Source of the DNA: Lithodes maja
Taxonomy: Eukaryota > Arthropoda > Malacostraca > Decapoda > Lithodidae
NCBI GenBank assembly: GCA_037953745.1
Contig: JBAKBP010006597.1
Span: 44,695-108,694 of the forward strand
Direction: 5' to 3'
DNA length: 64,000 nucleotides
Notes under the pieces: generated by a model
The model's input: the letters and a program-made list of their open reading frames with translations, nothing else
Databases searched by the model: none
Told to the model about the DNA's origin: nothing
In this document: one piece after another, positions 32,133 to 42,417 of the stretch
Layout of the letters: every line of letters starts with the position of its first letter
How positions within the stretch are numbered: the first letter of the stretch is position 1
Made by a program: the position numbers and the translations under genes

Positions 32133-33604
32133 CTATAAACATATGAAATCTCAACAATATCATAGTCACTGGAATCTATTTCACCAGTGAAACCATGGAG
32201 ACGCAAATTCTCTTGACCCTTGCTGGTACACTTGAGCTGGGGTAATGATGACCGCAGAACGAATGACCTCTGTGAGCACTGGTCAAGTAAGGTGCGCGTC
32301 ATTATAGTATTATTATTACTCCCCACTACTGGCAGCATCATAGTAGGAAGCAATTGACATTCTCGAGAAGCAATGGACATGGCAGACACTTTATCACCCT
32401 CGCTCTTACTTTTCTCATGTGACTCTTTGGGGGTTCTCCCCTTTTCTTTGCCGTCGTGCCGATCAGACTGGGTGCAAAGGGAAAACCAATGTTTCCCCTT
32501 GCAATACTTACAAGGTTTGATGTAGGAATTGGTGCAGGTACTGTTGAAGTGGTCTCTTGCCAGACAGCTGGTACATAACTTAAGCGATTTAGCCTTGCTA
32601 ATCTTCTGTGTAGCCTTAGGATACTTAGGACACTGATACCACAGATGACCGTGGACACTGCACAACTTACAACCTAATGATATTGGCCTTTTCTGTTTAG
32701 GAGAAGTCTGTACCGGGAAAGCTGCAGTAGATGGCGACATCTCCACTTGTCGGTAGTGTCCAGTACTCTCCATATTGAAGACTTCAGTCTGGCACACCTG
32801 CACCAACGCTTCCAAGTTTAGTGGAGAGTCGCTTAGTTGTCGTCTTAAGATTTCCCTTAGGGGAGAGGGTATTTTATTCAAGATATTCACACTAAATATC
32901 TCCTCCTTGGTGACGGCCATTGTCTCCATACATCGGAGGAGGCTCTCAAAGGAGGCATAGTACTCCTTTAGGTCCGCCACATCATAGGATGGAGGATCTA
33001 GTGTGAAGAATTTGGTAATTAAAGCGGTCTTGATGACTTCCACTCTCCCGTAAGTTCTCTTCAGCAACTCCACTGCAGACTCGTAGCTGGTAGCTTCTAG
33101 CTTGTACCCATCGACTAACTTCAATGCCTCCCCTTTCAATTGACCACGGAGATATGTGAACCTTTGGATGGATGTGAGTGTTTTATTATGATGGACGGAA
33201 CACTCAAAAATATCCCAAAATCCAGTCCAGGTAGCCGAATCCCCGGAAAAGGTAGGCAAAGTAAGCTTCGGCAGGTTAAAACCAGTCGCCTTTGGTGTAC
33301 CGGTATCCTTAACAGAGGTTGATTCTTGGGTGGAAGATAGTCTGGCTAAGGCTGTATTAACGTCCTCAAAGTACTCAAGATCTGCCGACATTTCTTCTTC
33401 CACATCGTCAGTAACTGTCAATAAACCATATACCTGCTGAGCATAACTATCATAAGTAGCTAGCGATTTAGTAACAGTAGCAAATTTACCCTTTATCTGA
33501 TCAGCCGTGGCACTTATTAAAAATTCATCAAGATCTCTTAAACATCTATTTAAACTTCCCTTCATCCCTCCCTTAAGAATCTTAAGTTTCTTCAAATCTG
33601 TCAT
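32133..33604 (-). pseudogene. BEL/Pao gag and protease N-terminus
   Basis: Open for about 490 codons until the gypsy insertion. Gag matrix/capsid-like part, then three CCHC zinc knuckles: CKLCSVHGHLWYQC, CTSCLARDHFNSTC and CKYCKGKHWFSLC. The protease follows as TLLDQCSQRSFVL, where BEL/Pao proteases typically have a D-Q/S-G-S-like active site; the Cys after DQ is unusual. The last codons before the LTR read EISYVY; the frame then runs into the LTR and stops. Starts at MTDLKKLKIL. Confidence 0.92.
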
Positions 33605-33951
33605 CGTTAAGGTCTAATTTTAAGCAACTTAAATTTCAATGAGGTCAGACTACAAACCGTTAATCGCTTAGGAATCAACAGCGGCAAACCCCCATTACTT
33701 AAGAAATTTACTCAAAAAGAATTACATAATACTTACATCCCCCTTAATATAAACTATCAAAAGGAAATGATCTAACTAGACAAAAAAATTAAATACTAAA
33801 TCCATTAAAAGAAAGGGTAAGGTGAAGCACTAATTATTATAAGCCCTTTATAGGTAAGCCTAGTTGGTTAAGCTACAATCATGAGGTCTGACTATTAACT
33901 GTCAATCGCTTAGGAATTAACAAAGACCGACACTCATGACCGCCACTTTAA

Positions 33952-34423
33952 CCCTCTCACCACGGATGGGCTCTTGAACGCCCATAACAACCTCGGCCCG
34001 CGCAACCCGGATGGCCTCTTGAACGCCCAGTGGTTGAAAGCCTGTGAGCTTCGTGTGCGAGGCGTCGGTCCGACGCATGTAAACAACAGACGGCTGGACC
34101 GACGCTCCGCATCTCCGGCCACAAGAAGGAGAGCGTCGCTTGTTCGTGTGTGCCTGTATGTTGTTTCGAAAAGTGGTGTAAAGTGGCTGTTTTGGCCATA
34201 AAGTTATCTCCAATGAAATCATCATCACAGCTCAACCAGTTGACTTAGAGAGCTCTACTTAATGCCATTCTACAGGTAAATAACACAGCTACGCTTGGGG
34301 ATGCGCGGGAATGCGGGAAGCAGTCTGATTAACGAATATACGGTAGCCTAGCCTAGATGTTTTTCGGCCAAAACACCCGGTTTTCGAGGAATATATATAT
34401 AATACATAGCCGGGGCTGGAGGG
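33952..34423. mobile_element. Candidate TTAA-flanked element in the BEL leader
   Basis: TTAA at 33948-33951 and 34424-34427. Imperfect ends CCCTCTCACCACGG and CCGGGGCTGGAGGG (about 10 of 14 inverted matches). Internally GC-rich with a direct repeat (CCTCTTGAACGCCCA / GCTCTTGAACGCCCA at about 34015 and 33969). Overlapping ORFs on both strands lack motifs. Could equally be native leader sequence. Confidence 0.45.
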
Positions 34424-34892
34424 TTAAGCAACTAGGCCTAGGCTATTATGAAAGTCAAATATAAAAGGTCACATGAGAACCCCTCCCCATCAGCAAAATA
34501 ATAATGAGTCTCACAATGACACAACACAACTAACACCACAGGCACACCACCAAAGCGAAATGAATAGCCACCACAGACACCTGCAGGCCTAGACTGCCTA
34601 GCCTAGCCTATGAGCGCGAAATGGTGACCGACGAAATTACCCCAACCCCAATCTCCAGCCCACCTAACCCACCAAAAAAACGCCAAGCATCACACGCCCA
34701 ATAAAACCTGGAAACTAGGCCCCAAAAAAATAGAGACGGCGCCTAAACGGTAAAAAACAATGAGGGAAGAAGCTGGGTGTAAACTAGGGAAATGGCAGTC
34801 GGCCAACAACGCGCGAGGCGGCAGCCATTTGTAAGCCCACAAGCGTCTAGGAAGCAAACAAAACGGGACTACGGTAATGAAGCTTTAGGGCA

Positions 34893-34902
34893 CGAAGGAC
34901 CA
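34893..34902 (-). promoter_or_regulatory. BEL/Pao primer-binding site, tRNA-Tyr type
   Basis: The minus strand reads TGGTCCTTCG five bases after the 5' LTR. Its complement CGAAGGACCA is the 3' end of tRNA-Tyr in many animals (general knowledge). Ten bases match. Confidence 0.65.
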
Positions 34903-34907
34903 ATATT

Positions 34908-35473
34908 TGTCGGGAATTTAGATAAGGTTAAATTTCATCACTGGTACATGATATATCCCAACAAATAGTTATATAATATAATTACCAACGAGGTATTCGT
35001 CGATGGGTATAATCCAGTCCCCCACACACGGCTAGTTCAATTGCATGACATGTAGGAATGTTCACATAATACAATATCGATACAATGAACTTAGCTTAAG
35101 AGGACTGGTGATGTAGGACTGTTGTTATATATTAGTAGTTGTAGCACATGGTGAACTGTGGGTTGAGTCAGAGCCGGGGGAGGAGATGTTGACTGTATGG
35201 TGTTGATTGAGAGACTAAAGGGCCAGCGTCCGATCGCTTCGCGAAATTACATATGGCTGCCGGCTCATAATAATTATAACCCAAAACTTGGTTTCAAAAA
35301 TACATCTAGAGCTGATGTAGATATTTATACATTACAGTTAATATTTAACCTAACTTAAGAATAAACTACAATACACAAAGAACCAGCCGAAATCGTACAA
35401 GCGATACGATACCGCCAAATTCAAATGTCCTATTGGACCAAAACCTGTCGGGATCATTACCCTATTCCCGACA
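34908..35473 (-). repeat. BEL/Pao 5' LTR (right copy)
   Basis: 566 bp, same as 17724-18290 except one G fewer in a G-run. Adjacent TSD is GAGAG at 35474-35478. Confidence 0.95.
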
Positions 35474-36045
35474 GAGAGGAAGGGTTATAAGAGTAGTTGG
35501 GAGAGGGAGAGGTACCAACAGAGGGATGGAGGGAGGGATTTAAGAGTAGTTGGGAGAGGGAGAGGTACCAACAGAGGGAGGGAGGAAGGGTTATAATAGT
35601 AGTTGGGAGAGGGAGAGGTACCAACAGAGGGAGGGAGGGAGGGTTATAGGAGTAGTTTGGAGAGGGAGAGGTACCAACAGAGGGAGGGAGGGAGGGTTAT
35701 AAGAGTAGTTGGGAGAGGGAGAGGTACCAACAGACGGAGGGAGGGAGGGATATATGAGTAGTTTGGAGAGGGAGAGGTACCAACAGAGGGAGGGAGGGAG
35801 GGATATAAGAGTAGTTGGGAGAGGGAGAGGTACCAACAGAGGGAGGGAGGGAGGGATATAAGAATAGTTGGGAGAGGGAGAGGTACCAACAGAAGGAGGG
35901 ATATAAGAGTAGTTGGGCGAGGGAGAGGTACCAACAGAAGGAGGATTAAAAGAGTAGTTGGAGAGGGACAGGTACCAACAGAGGGAGGGCGGGAGGGAAA
36001 TAAGAGTAGTTGGGAAAGGGGGTGAAGGGTTCTAAAAGAGGGAGG
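35474..36045. repeat. 55-bp minisatellite, right part
   Basis: About ten more units of the array interrupted at 17723. Units carry GGTACCAACAGAGGGAGGG, AGGGTTATAAGAGTAG and TTGGGAGAGGGA. Units shorten and decay toward 36045. Confidence 0.95.
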
Positions 36046-36068
36046 GAGGGATATTTTTATTAATATGG

Positions 36069-36750
36069 TTTTCTATGTGAGTGAGGGAGACAAATGGCAG
36101 AACTGCCTGTAGTGAGTGCCTCCCCCAGAGTTGAAAGAGTGACAGGGCCAAAATCAAGGGACGTTCGAGCCAAAATGCCTGGCCACACGGAGTTTAAAGC
36201 AATTTAAGTCATAGAATGAGGGAAAGGTGGATTCAGGAAGAGAGTTCCAGAGCTCTGCTGTTGAATAGAAGAAAGACTGAGAGGTACGTTTCGCTCTTGG
36301 GTTGGAGACTTGCACAGAGTAGAGTTGGGATTGTGTTGCAAGACGGGTACCACATACCTTAAGTAGAAGAGATGGTATACACTGGGAGAGCTCTGAGGAA
36401 CACTGATTATTGTACTAGCGAAAGAATAGCGAGAGAGATGCAACATTGCGGCGAAGAGAGAGAGATTGCAGAGAGTTGGTGAGTGGACGAGAGTTAATGA
36501 TACGAGAGGCCTTCCTTTCTACTTTGTCTAGGAGTGCAGTGTGAGAGGATCCTCCCCACACAGGTGAACAATACTCAATACAAGGACGCACTGTGCCCCT
36601 GTACAGAGCAAGAAACTGTGCAGGGGTAAAGAACACCTTGAGGAGGTTGAGTACACCCAGCTTCTGCGAAGATGTCTTAGCAAGACTGGCAAATGGTCCT
36701 TCCAAGTGAGAGCTGATAAAAAAGAGACACCAAGAATGTTGAGAGAAGAT
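36069..36750 (-). pseudogene. Jockey/I-group LINE, 3' part
   Basis: Same 3' end as 48078 (CTATGTGAGTGAGGGAG, GAAAGAGTGACAGGGCC). Minus-strand coding fragments include KVFFTPAQFLALYRGTVRPC, EYCSPVWGGSSH, KVERKASRIINSRPLTNSL and SLSLRRNVASLSLF. Several frameshifts and stops. It is cut at 36750 by an APE-type LINE and its last bases reappear at 39155-39180. Confidence 0.85.
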
Positions 36751-39154
36751 CTATCTATCTATCTATTGCCTGACGCCGTGATCCCCGAAGGGGTGGCCAC
36801 GAACGAACCGCCCCCATGCACCTCTGTCCCCAGTCAGTCGACGCCCCTCCCCCCAACCAGCACCGCCTTCATTCATGTAGTTCCTCACTCCATCCTTCCA
36901 CCTCATATTCGGTCTACCTCTCCCCCTCTGTCCCTCCACCTCGCTCTCGTACACCCTCTTAGTCATTCTCTCGCTTTCCATACGTTCCATATGGCCGAAC
37001 CATCTCAAGTTGTTCCTTTTCACACTTTCCAGCACATCTACCTCCACACCACACCTCCTTCTTACTTCCTCATTAGTCTGTCTATCCCTCCATGTAATTC
37101 CGCACACACTCCTTAAGTAATTCATTTCCACTGCTCTCACTCTTGGTCTGAGTCTCTCAACCAATGTCCATGCTTCGCTTCCGTAAGTCAGTGTCGGGAT
37201 TACCACACTGTCATGCAAGGACTTCTTCACTTCCATACTGACCACCCTATTTCTTGTTACTGCTTTTAGCGTTCCTACAACCCTCTTCCCCTGTTGTACC
37301 CTCTCCCGCACCTCTTCATCCATAGTCCCATCTTTACTCAACACACTGCCCAGATACTTAAAAGAGTTGACGATCTCCATAGCCTGACCGTTCAGCTTCA
37401 TCTCACACTCTGTGACTTCACCCCTTTCGAAGACCATAACCTTGCTCTTCCCCGTATTTACCTTCAAATTCCGTTTTTCGCACACTGTTCCAAACTCATT
37501 TACCAGACCCTGCAACTCCCATTCATTATCACTCATCAGAACTGTATCATCCGCAAACAGCAGTATAGGTAGCTTCCACTCAATTCCCTCCCTTTTCAGC
37601 GATACACCAACATCCACTGCTCTTGATAGTATTTCTTTCATAACTCCATCCATATATACAGTAAACAACCACGGGGACATCACACACCCCTGTTTCAAAC
37701 CAACATTCAGGTCAAAGAACTCGCTCTGCTCACTCTCCACACGTACTGCCGCCTTTGCACCCTCATACATGCTCTTCACTGCTTTCAGCAACTTGCCCTC
37801 TACTCCGTATATTCTAAGTACTTTCCACAAACCTTCTCTATCCACTCTGTCATAGGCCTTCTCCAAGTCCATAAAGGCAACATACACCTTTTGTTTCTTC
37901 TCCAGATACTTCTCCACAACACAATTCAGGGTAAAAATCTGATCTACACATCCTCTTCCCTTCCTAAAGCCTCCCTGCTCGTCGCCTATCCATTTCTCCG
38001 TTCTCACTCTCACTCTCTCAATCACTACCCTACTGTATACCTTCCCGACTACGCTTAGAAGACATATTCCTCGGTGGTTACCACACACTCCTCTTTCCCC
38101 TTTGCCCTTATATAGGGGGACTATTATGCCAGTCTTCCAGTCATCGGGTGCACTCCCCTTCTCCCATGCTAGTTTGCACATTTTCCATACCCATTCTATC
38201 ACTATCTCACCACCATACCTCAACATTTCCCCACACACTCCATCTGTTCCTGGTGCTTTCCCCAACTTCACTCTTTTCATGGCTTCCCACACTTCTGACC
38301 GCCTGATCCCCACCTCCTCCTCCACTACTTCTCTTCTTCTCCCTCCCATACCATATCCAGCTATGTTTGCTGGCTCTTCATTCCTTTCATTTAGCAACTC
38401 ACTGAAGTACTCCCTCCATCTTTCGACTCTCTCTTGCTTCTCGGCTAGCATTCTCCCATTCTTATCTTTCACACCCTTACTGTTTCCCTTGCTACCTTCC
38501 CTAACTTTCTTGACTTCTTTCCAGAACAGTTTCTTACTCTCCCTCCATTTTACACTCAGATTCCTTACAAATTCCTCATCTACTCTTCTCTTACTTTCCT
38601 TCACTACTCTCTTCACCACCCTCTTACTCTCCACGTACCTCGCTCGTTTCTGTCTCTCGGAATCTTCATTCCCTCTACTACCCAACCACTCTCTATATGC
38701 TTTCTTCTTTTCTTCCACAGCTATTCTTACCTCTTCTGTCCACCATGCTGTACCTTTCACTCCCCTCCCTCTTCTCCTCACTCCACACACCTCCTCACAT
38801 GCTGCACAGATCTCATCCTTAAACACCTTGCTCATCTCCTCCACTTCCTCCATAACTTCCAGGTCGAACCCACCTAGTCGTCTTTCCACTGCTCTCCTGT
38901 ACTCCTCCCTGACTTCCTCCTCCTGCAACCTCTCCACCCTCCTCACCATTCCACCCTCCTCTCGCCTCCCTCCCGCTCTCCTCACCCACTTCTTTTGTAT
39001 CCTAACCTTAGCTACCACTACATAATGATCAGACAGACCCCCTCCAATACCCCTATACACCCTAGCATCCATCACAGATTTCTTCATTCGTTCATCCACA
39101 CATACATAATCAATCAATGACTTTCGTTCCACCACTGTCTTATCCTTCATCATC
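36751..39154 (-). mobile_element. APE-type LINE, 5'-truncated copy 1
   Basis: Inserted into the jockey-like LINE. Both flanks show AGAAGAT (36744-36750 and 39155-39161), a likely 7-bp target duplication. The 3' end (left) is a (GATA)n tail directly joined to the ORF stop; 3' ends at 17262 and 62796 are the same. 5' truncated within the endonuclease domain. Confidence 0.88.
36763..39153 (-). CDS. LINE ORF2: endonuclease C-terminus plus reverse transcriptase
   Basis: 796 codons open. Residues about 12-52 are the end of an APE endonuclease (SLIDYVCVDERM, then GLSDHYVVVAKV with the terminal SDH motif). A Lys/Arg/Glu-rich linker follows to about 280. RT motifs: KAPGTDGVCGEML about 294, NHRGICLLS about 356, FRKGRGCVDQIF, FMDLEKAYDRVD about 425 (first Asp), GLKQGCVMSPWLF, LLFADDTVLMSD about 526. 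The C-terminal tail includes RWFGHMERM and GRGRPNMRWKDGV. It ends HGVRQ with a TAG that is the first unit of the (ATAG)n tail, so there is no 3' UTR. All RT residues look intact, but the copy lacks most of its endonuclease and any ORF1. LINE clade not assigned (RTE/Nimb/I-like candidates). The ATG is where the truncated frame happens to open. Confidence 0.92.
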   Translation of the reverse strand: MMKDKTVVERKSLIDYVCVDERMKKSVMDARVYRGIGGGLSDHYVVVAKVRIQKKWVRRAGGRREEGGMVRRVERLQEEEVREEYRRAVERRLGGFDLEVMEEVEEMSKVFKDEICAACEEVCGVRRRGRGVKGTAWWTEEVRIAVEEKKKAYREWLGSRGNEDSERQKRARYVESKRVVKRVVKESKRRVDEEFVRNLSVKWRESKKLFWKEVKKVREGSKGNSKGVKDKNGRMLAEKQERVERWREYFSELLNERNEEPANIAGYGMGGRRREVVEEEVGIRRSEVWEAMKRVKLGKAPGTDGVCGEMLRYGGEIVIEWVWKMCKLAWEKGSAPDDWKTGIIVPLYKGKGERGVCGNHRGICLLSVVGKVYSRVVIERVRVRTEKWIGDEQGGFRKGRGCVDQIFTLNCVVEKYLEKKQKVYVAFMDLEKAYDRVDREGLWKVLRIYGVEGKLLKAVKSMYEGAKAAVRVESEQSEFFDLNVGLKQGCVMSPWLFTVYMDGVMKEILSRAVDVGVSLKREGIEWKLPILLFADDTVLMSDNEWELQGLVNEFGTVCEKRNLKVNTGKSKVMVFERGEVTECEMKLNGQAMEIVNSFKYLGSVLSKDGTMDEEVRERVQQGKRVVGTLKAVTRNRVVSMEVKKSLHDSVVIPTLTYGSEAWTLVERLRPRVRAVEMNYLRSVCGITWRDRQTNEEVRRRCGVEVDVLESVKRNNLRWFGHMERMESERMTKRVYESEVEGQRGRGRPNMRWKDGVRNYMNEGGAGWGEGRRLTGDRGAWGRFVRGHPFGDHGVRQ

Positions 39155-39185
39155 AGAAGATGAAGGATTGATTTTTGTATGTTTA
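39155..39185 (-). pseudogene. Jockey-like LINE, residual end
   Basis: AAGATGAAGGATTGATTTTT matches the jockey-like copy near 48752-48775 and continues the sequence interrupted at 36750. Confidence 0.7.
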
Positions 39186-39335
39186 TGTATTTGTTTTTCT
39201 CTTGGTAGTTAAATTTTCAGATACACTCCCCAGCACTCCACTGCCTGATTGGTCCCCTTCAAAGTATTCCTCTCTCTCTCTTTCTCCACTCATCCCCTCT
39301 CATCCAAACACAATCAGAAGCACAAATACGCCCCT

Positions 39336-39392
<57 letters not shown>

Positions 39393-39515
39393 ACAATGCA
39401 CGTACAAATCCAAGCCAACAGATCAATCATGGTTAAGCTTCCGCTGCCGGGAAGCCTAAGACTCTAAGTACAGTGTTTGGACTCGCTGTCGGAGAAGTCC
39501 CACCAGACAAAACAA
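39186..39515. repeat. Spacer with (CA)n microsatellite
   Basis: A (CA)n run of about 27 units at 39339-39392. The rest is unique with no feature; ORFs here are low-complexity. Confidence 0.9.
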
Positions 39516-39519
39516 AAGG

Positions 39520-41430
39520 CTCCATCAACAAACATGCCAGAAAATGAAGGATACACAAAGGTGAACTATCAGACAGTGGGAATCTGACCTCAAGAGGAAG
39601 CCGAGATCTGGAAACATTGGATCTAAACAGTGGTGGTCTATGATAAAGGATCGCCGAGGATGTTGCCTGGATGACTCTATTCCTCCACTGAACTGACTAA
39701 ATGGATCTGTTGCCACATCAAACTTTGAAAAAACTGAACTATTGGCCTCTCACTTTGCAAGCAAAATGCAAGTGCCCGACCCTCAAAAGCAGCCTCCAAT
39801 GCTTCCTAAGAAAACAAACCACGTTATACAGTCCACCAAAGTGAGTGATGAAGAGCTGTACTGTATAAAGCACGCAATTCTTTGGACACTGACAAAGTCT
39901 TAGGTCCCGACAAAATTAGGCCAAGAGTCCTTCGTAAGTGAGTAATGGAACAGATTCCACCTCTCACCTCCATATTTAAAACCTAAATCACTCACAGCAA
40001 ATGGTCTTCTTCCTGAAAAATGGCTATGTTGTACCCATTCACAAGAAGAAGAGCAAATCTGACATATCAAATTACAGACCAATTTCCCTGCTTTTAGTGA
40101 TTGTTAAGGTACTGGAGACCATACTCTCCATTACTCTTTATTACTTTCATTGATTTCATTAGTTAGGTTTAATTGTAAATTAATTGGTGGGTTGGTGAAA
40201 ACCAATATGAAAATATCACTGAATTCTTTGCCAAATATATGCCTCATAATGGCATGCAATATGGATTCCCTAGGGGAAGATCAGCTGCCGATATCCCACT
40301 GAATATCTCCACCAAATGGAACCAGGTACTGGACGACCGTGAAGACTGCTTCGTGAGTGCCCTCGATATTGTTGGAGCTTTTGACTGAGTCTTGCACCAG
40401 GGGCTCCTTGTAAAGCTACAGGCACTTTGGCTTAGTGGAAATGCTCTGGCACTAATTGGAGACTACCTGCAAGAACGTTTGTTGCAGGTGGTTGTTTATG
40501 AAGCAAACTTATCCAGACAACAGATAGGGGCCAGTGTGCCACAGGGAAGTGTCCTAGGTCCTCTACTTTGGAATATCTACTTCAATTACTTCTTCAACCT
40601 GATTATTATGCCTATGCAAATGACTGTATCTTAACTATCAAATACAAAACAGTCATCAAAGCCAACCAATGACTGTCAAGCATTAAATCCTGGGTCAAAT
40701 CTGGCAAGTCCTTTGTTACTGAAAACAAACAATGGTCCTATCCAGAGTGAGGTTTAGCATCCTCTACCCAACCTTAGCTGTTTCTGTATGTCTCATTTCC
40801 TGTACTACTTATCCTTCTAGGTGCTGGCGAGATTGCCCGATTGGATGGCACTGCAAGAGGGCTGCGAACGGTGGGGGCATTGACCCGGGGATTCAAGCCC
40901 TTTGGCTGATGATCCTCTCCCCCGCTGTCCTTTCAGAGACAGATCTCTTCTCACCCTGGCCCCTTCAGGGGCCCGAGCATCTGGATGGCTTCGGTCTACC
41001 AGACTCGAGACTGCTCGGCCAGACAGTCTGGGGAACTACAACAACAAGACATCATAGCCTACCGGAAGAGATTGGCTTAATCCTGGATATGCAACAGATA
41101 CACAGAGAGAGGAATCTATAAAGAAACTGGGTGTGAAAATTGACTGCAAGATGACAATGTTATCATTTGTCTAGGACTTACCTAACAAAAGCTGCCAAAA
41201 AAAATGAAATCTGAATATAGAATTGCAGGATTCCTTGACAGTGGAAGCTATAGAGTTCTCTACGATTTTCCCACGTCTTCTAGACAAGGTTGAAGAACGA
41301 GCTTACAGATTGATTGCAACTCTTGAAGCAGAACAAAGGCATCAGAGACCCAACAAACACTCCAACACAGAAGATAGGTATCATCACTCACAGTGTTATA
41401 TACATCAATCGTATTAAAGGATTGAAGGAT
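39520..41430 (+). pseudogene. CR1-like LINE ORF2, decayed
   Basis: Read with frameshifts: linker, then DTDKVLGPDKIRPRVLR near 39885, VVPIHKKKSKSDISNYRPI near 40030-40085 (usual start of RT), GFPRGRSAADIP near 40270, FVSALDIVGAFD with first Asp near 40355, an in-frame TGA, then LALIGDYLQERLLQVVV and GASVPQGSVLGPLLWNIYF near 40530. The YADD motif is blurred near 40610. Interrupted by a SINE-like block at about 40790-41070. It resumes at SIKKLGVKIDCKMT near 41108 and ends with the RLLDKVEERAYRLIA tail. Many stops; non-functional. Confidence 0.82.
40790..41070 (+). mobile_element. Candidate tRNA-derived SINE inside the CR1-like pseudogene
   Basis: It interrupts the collinear LINE. It has an A-box-like TTGCCCGATTGGATGGCA near 40833, a B-box-like GGGGATTCAAGCCC near 40886 and an ACAACAACAAGA tail near 41039-41050. 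The tRNA identity is not clear. Confidence 0.45.
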
Positions 41431-41661
41431 AACAGCACATACGAATTATCTGATAACATAACAAATACGAAATAGCAATATGTGTGTTTATTAATATAAA
41501 ACCAGTATGCACTAAACATTCACAAATATAAACAAATCAGACGACACAACAGAAACTATGGAATAGGAAACTTTGTTGATCTTACTTACAATACAATGCC
41601 ATTCACTATTAATTATTACAGTACCCGGACGCCATGTCAGTTATATTCCGAGTACTATTAT
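41431..41661. other. Unannotated AT-rich spacer
   Basis: No feature recognised. Confidence 0.45.
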
Positions 41662-41867
41662 CCCCTTCAGCACCATGACGCCTTCTTACCTTTGATGTTG
41701 GCTAAAAATAAGATGATTGTATGCAATTTAATAAGAACCTATGTTACTAAGAGAGTTTATTGAAATCGTGTTTGCCCATTTGAATCATATAGGTAGATTG
41801 CAAACTAAATAAAATCGTATATTGGTAAGCAGGAGAGGATGGTAATTATGTAATGGTGGTGAAGCGG
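41662..41867. mobile_element. Family A palindromic element
   Basis: Flanks TTAT and TTTA. Ends CCCCTTCAGCACCATGACG and AATGGTGGTGAAGCGG. Inner arms TAAGATGATTGTATGCA and AAATCGTATATTGGTAAGC are more diverged than in other copies. Confidence 0.65.
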
Positions 41868-41909
41868 TTTAGCAAATTTAGTGTGTACCGGTGTTTTTAG
41901 TTATGTTAA

Positions 41910-42107
41910 CCCACTCAATACCTGTGCCGTCCTTTTAACTTTATTCTGGCTACGATCAGACGATCGTATTCAGTTCAAAACGGGCCTCCAGCAATGAACA
42001 GGCTTCGAATTGTCTCACTGAACCCATATTATTCCACAAATCCTTCTTAAGCTGCACAAAATATTCTAAATATAGCTAGAATAAAATGTAAATGAGTGCA
42101 GAAGGGG
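41910..42107. mobile_element. Family A palindromic element
   Basis: TTAA at 41906-41909, TTAG at the right. Ends CCCACTCAATACCTGTGCCG and AATGAGTGCAGAAGGGG. Inner TTCTGGCTACGATCAGACG against TATAGCTAGAATAAAATG. Confidence 0.7.
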
Positions 42108-42239
42108 TTAGGAGATATCATATATTGGGGGGGGGGAATAATAACGTAAAATATATTAGTACGAGCTATCAAAATGTGTTTCAATGTGGAAATTAGTTAT
42201 AGAAACTCGACAAGTTTAACTTTTGAAGATAATAGGCAT

Positions 42240-42413
42240 ATTGACAGTATATTCTACCTATCATTAGACGATTTTATACAAGTTACGAGGGATCTGTGGG
42301 ATTTGTAAGGGTAAAGATTATCTCAATTTACCCTCTGACTTCCTAATCTGAATGAAATCGTCTAATGATAGCCAGAAAACAGAAAAGCAATGCGTACTCG
42401 GATCATGAAAGGG
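42240..42413. mobile_element. Family A element with degenerate left end
   Basis: Inner palindrome ATCATTAGACGATTTTAT against AAATCGTCTAATGATAGCC. The right end GGATCATGAAAGGG is followed by TTAA (42414-42417). Confidence 0.75.
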
Positions 42414-42417
42414 TTAA

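Larger units (their letters stand above)
33605..34907 (-). other. BEL/Pao 5' leader
   Basis: Long (1.3 kb) leader between 5' LTR and gag. It has a diverged direct repeat of about 45 bp (ATGAGGTC then AATCGCTTAGGAAT, at about 33638-33680 and 33880-33925) and a TTAA-bounded block (33952-34423). No coding capacity recognised. Confidence 0.6.
17724..35473 (-). mobile_element. BEL/Pao LTR retrotransposon, complete but interrupted
   Basis: Bounded by two nearly identical LTRs starting TGTCGGGAA and ending TTCCCGACA, with 5-bp target duplication GAGAG (17719-17723 and 35474-35478). Genes run on the minus strand: leader and PBS at the right, gag (33604-32133), then protease, RT, RNase H and integrase (22848-18356), then the 3' LTR at left. 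It is interrupted by a gypsy-like element (22849-32132) and a TTAA MITE (18931-19555). A third TTAA-bounded block lies in the leader (33952-34423). Without the two clear insertions it is about 7.8 kb, normal for BEL/Pao. Confidence 0.95.

Noticed and set aside
36706..37116. Plus-strand ORFs at 36706, 37294 and 37412 that recur at 62757, 63339 and 63457
   Set aside because: They recur only because they are antisense to two copies of the same LINE.
38102..39025. 307-codon plus-strand ORF
   Set aside because: Antisense of the LINE RT ORF, Ser/Pro/Leu-rich, no domain.
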